From Ophiothrix spiculata (Eukaryota > Echinodermata > Ophiuroidea > Amphilepidida > Ophiotrichidae), in NCBI GenBank assembly GCA_000969725.1, contig JXSR01S002346.1: a stretch of 22,262 nt of DNA; one strand, given 5' to 3'. Below are positions 19,140 to 22,262 of the stretch, one piece after another; position 1 is the first letter of the stretch, and each line of letters starts with the position of its first letter. The notes beneath the pieces are model-generated. The model saw only the letters and a program-made list of their open reading frames with translations, had not been told where the DNA came from and made no database searches. Both the position numbers and the translations under genes were made by a program.

Positions 19140-19545
19140 TTGTTGATAAAAACACGATGTTATTAGAATACTAATATAGATATACCAGCAGTGTTACAGA
19201 AAACGAAAAATAATTTAAAACTCATGTGGTTGTATAAGTTAACTGTATTAAATATATTAAATATAACTAATACGGTATGAAATCCATTTTACCAAACCAT
19301 TGACGCCCGATGACCGCGTTATCTTTATCAATTACATAGATGCCGATAAATTTAAAAACCTCAAGCAAAACTTACTTTTCGTCTTATGATTAATCTTATC
19401 AACAAAGGAGGTCAAAAGTACCAGTGAGGTTTTTGATAATGGAATAACAAATAAACTCACGTCTCGTTGGATATTGTGCCCACAAGTAATACAATTATTA
19501 TTATTCCAATAAAGGCATGCCGTCAAAACAATAATAACACGTATC
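19140..19545. repeat. Diverged seventh piece of the module flank
   Basis: Sequence here aligns in the same orientation with the 5' flank of module B2 (about 14255-14560): ATATACCAGCA, GATGACC.CG, AAAAGTACC, TGTGCCC.CAAGTAA, ATTATTATTATTCCAATAAA, TCAAAACA and ATAACA. The minus strand again carries a hydrophobic frame, AFIGIIIIVLLVGTISN. No NNALFKGT or SDKG block is seen beside it. It shows the array once extended further or that this flank is itself a dispersed repeat. Confidence 0.6.
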
Positions 19546-19993
19546 CCAAGTATATCTCCATTTTATATTGAGCGTATATTTCAGTTTAAATGATATCATC
19601 CTATAAATCTAGACTTTTGTATATTGCTATTCAATTACATCCTTTTATTACTTAGTTAACTGATACATCAGGTGAAACTTTGATATTTTCGAAGATATTA
19701 TTTGAGTTCGTAATTGATCTATTTATGCAATTGCATCAAGTACGTATATTTAGAACAGATCACCGAAATCGTGCCATCTTAACGAATAAGAAACTTGTTT
19801 GCTGAATTGAAATGAGTCAATATTCGTCTTCCTTCTGATGTCCAAAAACCTCTTGCGTAACATCATTATGAATATTTTCAGTCATCCAGTAAATAAAGCT
19901 TAAATAAGCTAATAAGGAAAAAATATGAAATCATGAGCTGGACTCACCACATATTTTAGTTACGTTGCAATAAGATCACGGGCTCGTTATCAT

Positions 19994-20085
19994 ACAACGC
20001 AGAGGATTATGGACCGGTGGTCTGGTCACATGTATCGTCGAATGTCACATAACCAGACCACTCGTCCGTAATCCACTGCACAACA
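19994..20085. repeat. Long imperfect hairpin
   Basis: GCAGAGGATTATGGACCGG, then TGGTCTGGT, in the left arm (to about 20031) pairs with ACCAGACCACTCGTCC, then GTAATCCACTGC, in the right arm (20048 to about 20080). About 27 of 32 core positions are complementary, with a spacer of about 16 bases. A small foldback element or MITE remnant is likely. Confidence 0.7.
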
Positions 20086-20149
20086 GCCTAATACTAGGGA
20101 TATCAACGAGACAAATAACGTTTCTATTCCTTTCGTTTTTATCACACAT

Positions 20150-20480
20150 TTGAATTGTACTCAGTTTCCAAAGTTAATTGACACCAAAATCACCTCTGTG
20201 GGTCAAACGGTTCCGGAGATATAGATATTTTTGTCCGGAAATTGTGACGCTATTTGTGCCACAAATAGGGGTTAATCGCGGAAAATGACGATATAAGGAA
20301 TCTAAGGGCGTGCAAAAATGACAACCAAACGAATAGATTTCTTCTATTTCTTCTACTAGTGCCTGACAATAGCTAAAGCTCAAAAGAAGTTCCATATGGC
20401 GCTTTATATTGAAAATATCAGTCCAAGCTTGACGTTATTTGTTCTATTTCACCAAATGGACCCAAGCTTTTTTCCAGAAA
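20150..20480. other. Probable degraded repeat; no gene
   Basis: Contains GGTCAAACGGTTCCGGAGAT, a phrase of a kind I associate with dispersed invertebrate repeats (from memory, not checked). The 73-codon minus frame over it has no recognisable domain. No ends or target duplication are visible. Confidence 0.25.
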
Positions 20481-21793
20481 AGAAAGTCCGGCTCATTAAA
20501 TATGCATAATGCTGCACAGGCCTAATTCAACACTTTTATTTTGGCATAAATTGGTATTTCAATGGCGATCACTGGTCCATATTTCACGCGAAGCTGCTCA
20601 TTTTTGAAAACATACGAACATCTAATCACCTGTAATTTACATATTTTATATCGAAAGTAGGAAATAACCTTCACTTGTAAAGAAAAAAGTCAATTTTTTC
20701 AACAGTTAAATTGTTGAACATTTTAAACAATAATACGACCCTCAATGAAGAGTCTAAAGTGCAGTCTCTTTAGCTGAAATTTCAACCAAGCACGGAATTT
20801 TGTACATTGAACTGACCTCCCTACTAATACTCTCATGACATCCAACGAATAATCCTGGACCTTCCATAGAGACCCGTATACACTTACTCCGCCAGAAAAT
20901 TTTAATGTTTGGTTTGAGTTACTAATGCACAGGACTTCAAAATCTTATGAGGTGGAAAATTCTAAACCCTGGAAATTTCTTGGTACAATCATTTTCAAAA
21001 TGGCCGCTAAAATAGCATATTTCAGTGTAAAGTTGTTGCTGTAATGGCAACTGGTATATCGTTTAATAGCCAAAGTTATGAAGTGGATCATTCTATACCA
21101 AACCAAATAAAATCATACCTATACCTATTTCATATTTCCAATCAGTTTCTTGAAATTAAGATTTGCTGGTGTTTTAAAGTAAGCACAAGAATTGTGATTC
21201 TGTCAAATATCAATTTTGGTAAAGTACAACCTTGACATGTATTTTCAACTGTAGCGTATTTAATGAAGTTTGCTGCATTTACGGATCGTTTTTGAGATTG
21301 ACTGTCACAAATGGCAAATGTTATTTTCTACTAACCATACAACTTGATGTAGGAAAACCATCATTTATACTCGATGTATATCATTCTATTTTACTGTATA
21401 TTTTTTTAAAGAACAATTGGTTAATAGTTTGTTCAATATAATTTAACAGGCACCGTTATTTGACTTTATCACCATAAAACGTTTTGATGGAAGTTGTGAC
21501 AAAACCGTAACTCACTAACACACTTACTCTTACTGGCATTAGTACAACTTATATACCCACACCGCCTTTTCCAACTATATCAATATTAAATTAAGAGTTG
21601 CGAGTTGCGATTAATGATAAAGGCCTTTAATTTGTCATGGAAAACAGGCGATGGTTAGGTTTTACATAGCTCTGAATTTCAGAGCTGAAAGCAGTGGTGG
21701 ACAAGTATTATAATCACCATTACTCCCTTAGCTAAAAACAGTAGTGGCTCTTCTTTACTATTATCCCCTCCCTCTGATTGTTGACCAAATTGA
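20481..21793. other. No recognised feature
   Basis: AT-rich non-coding sequence. Two adjacent plus frames (21044-21235 and 21232-21441) are short, hydrophobic and without splice or homology support. AGCTCTGAATTTCAGAGCT at about 21668-21686 is a near-palindrome. Confidence 0.5.
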
Positions 21794-22262
21794 TTTTTTA
21801 CTCCGGGAGGCATAGAACTCTATATATCTAGAATTCTGATGGCAAAGATCGCCTGTTTTATAGAGTTGACTTGCAAGTACCAAGGTTGCATTTGCTTGAG
21901 GACAAATTCAAATTCAAGGTAGACCTAGTGTTTCTGGAACCCATATGTACTATGTAGGCCTATTTGGAATTTTGAAATCAACTGGAACAATTGCCATCAT
22001 GTTGAATTTGCTCAGGTTAAATTCATGTTAGTATTACTGGACTTATTATAAAAACAATGTGTTTAAAAATTAAAATCAAGCTCCTCATTTTTTACTCCGG
22101 GAGGCATAGAACTCTATATATATAGAATTCTGATGGCAAAGATCACCTGTTTTACGGAGTTGACTTCCAAGTACCAAGGTTGCATTTGCTTGAGGACAAA
22201 TTCAAATTCAAGGTAGACCTAGTGTTTCTGGAACCCATATGTACTATGTAGGCCTATTTGGA
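21794..22262. repeat. Tandem repeat, 294-bp period, at the window edge
   Basis: 21794-21968 recurs at 22088-22262 with 5 differences in 175 bases, both beginning TTTTTTACTCCGGGAGGCAT. The 119 bases between them (21969-22087) would be the rest of the unit. Sequence left of 21794 does not match, so this looks like the left end of an array that continues beyond the window. Each unit has an AT palindrome (GAACTCTATATA..TAGAATTC). Confidence 0.9.

Noticed and set aside
20174..20395. 73-codon minus frame
   Set aside because: No domain, no splice context, and the underlying sequence looks like dispersed repeat.
1..22262. CRISPR array, operons, tRNA or rRNA genes
   Set aside because: No regularly spaced short repeats, no ribosome-binding-site-led gene clusters and no cloverleaf or rRNA sequence could be found.

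Overview
The window is AT-rich (about one third GC by eye) eukaryotic DNA with very little coding content. It has short open frames broken by introns and stops, several kinds of transposable element, tandem repeats and one assembly gap (N at 10612-11514). Nothing looks prokaryotic. The elements present are an R2-type endonuclease LINE fragment, a mariner-like MITE with TA target sites and a second TIR MITE. They suit a marine invertebrate, most likely a mollusc or other lophotrochozoan, but the species cannot be read from the sequence.

The main structure is a large direct duplication. Copy A (1-8291) and copy B (11548-18373) run in the same order and orientation about 10-11.5 kb apart. Each copy contains three related minus-strand modules (A1, A2, A3 and B1, B2, B3). 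Each module has a terminal-exon-like block (signature NNALFKGT, then a stop) and, upstream on the minus strand, a second block (LNCLQCNKG..ANAF..SDKG and GNL.VGIKV). This makes six copies of an unrecognised gene or exon family in a nested tandem array; a seventh, partial and more diverged piece lies at 19140-19545. The terminal block keeps its reading frame in five of six copies. The other block carries stops or frameshifts in most copies, so much of the array looks pseudogenic.

Because A and B align, each serves as an empty site for insertions in the other. A carries a 1.06 kb segment with a long foldback (1326-2388), a 1.2 kb segment with an R2-like LINE fragment (about 3111-4311), a 608-bp mariner-type MITE (5691-6298) and a local 151-bp tandem duplication (7666-7960). 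B carries a 425-bp TIR element (16831-17255) and about 1.25 kb (14545-15795) that A lacks, probably because A deleted it.

Between A and B lie a truncated relative of the B MITE, a GC-rich compound palindrome (8499-8604), a perfect 14-bp hairpin and a 371-bp tandem repeat that runs into the gap. To the right of B there is one convincing plus-strand exon (18945-19036), GC-rich with consensus splice sites, then non-coding and repeat DNA, and a 294-bp-period tandem repeat at the right edge.
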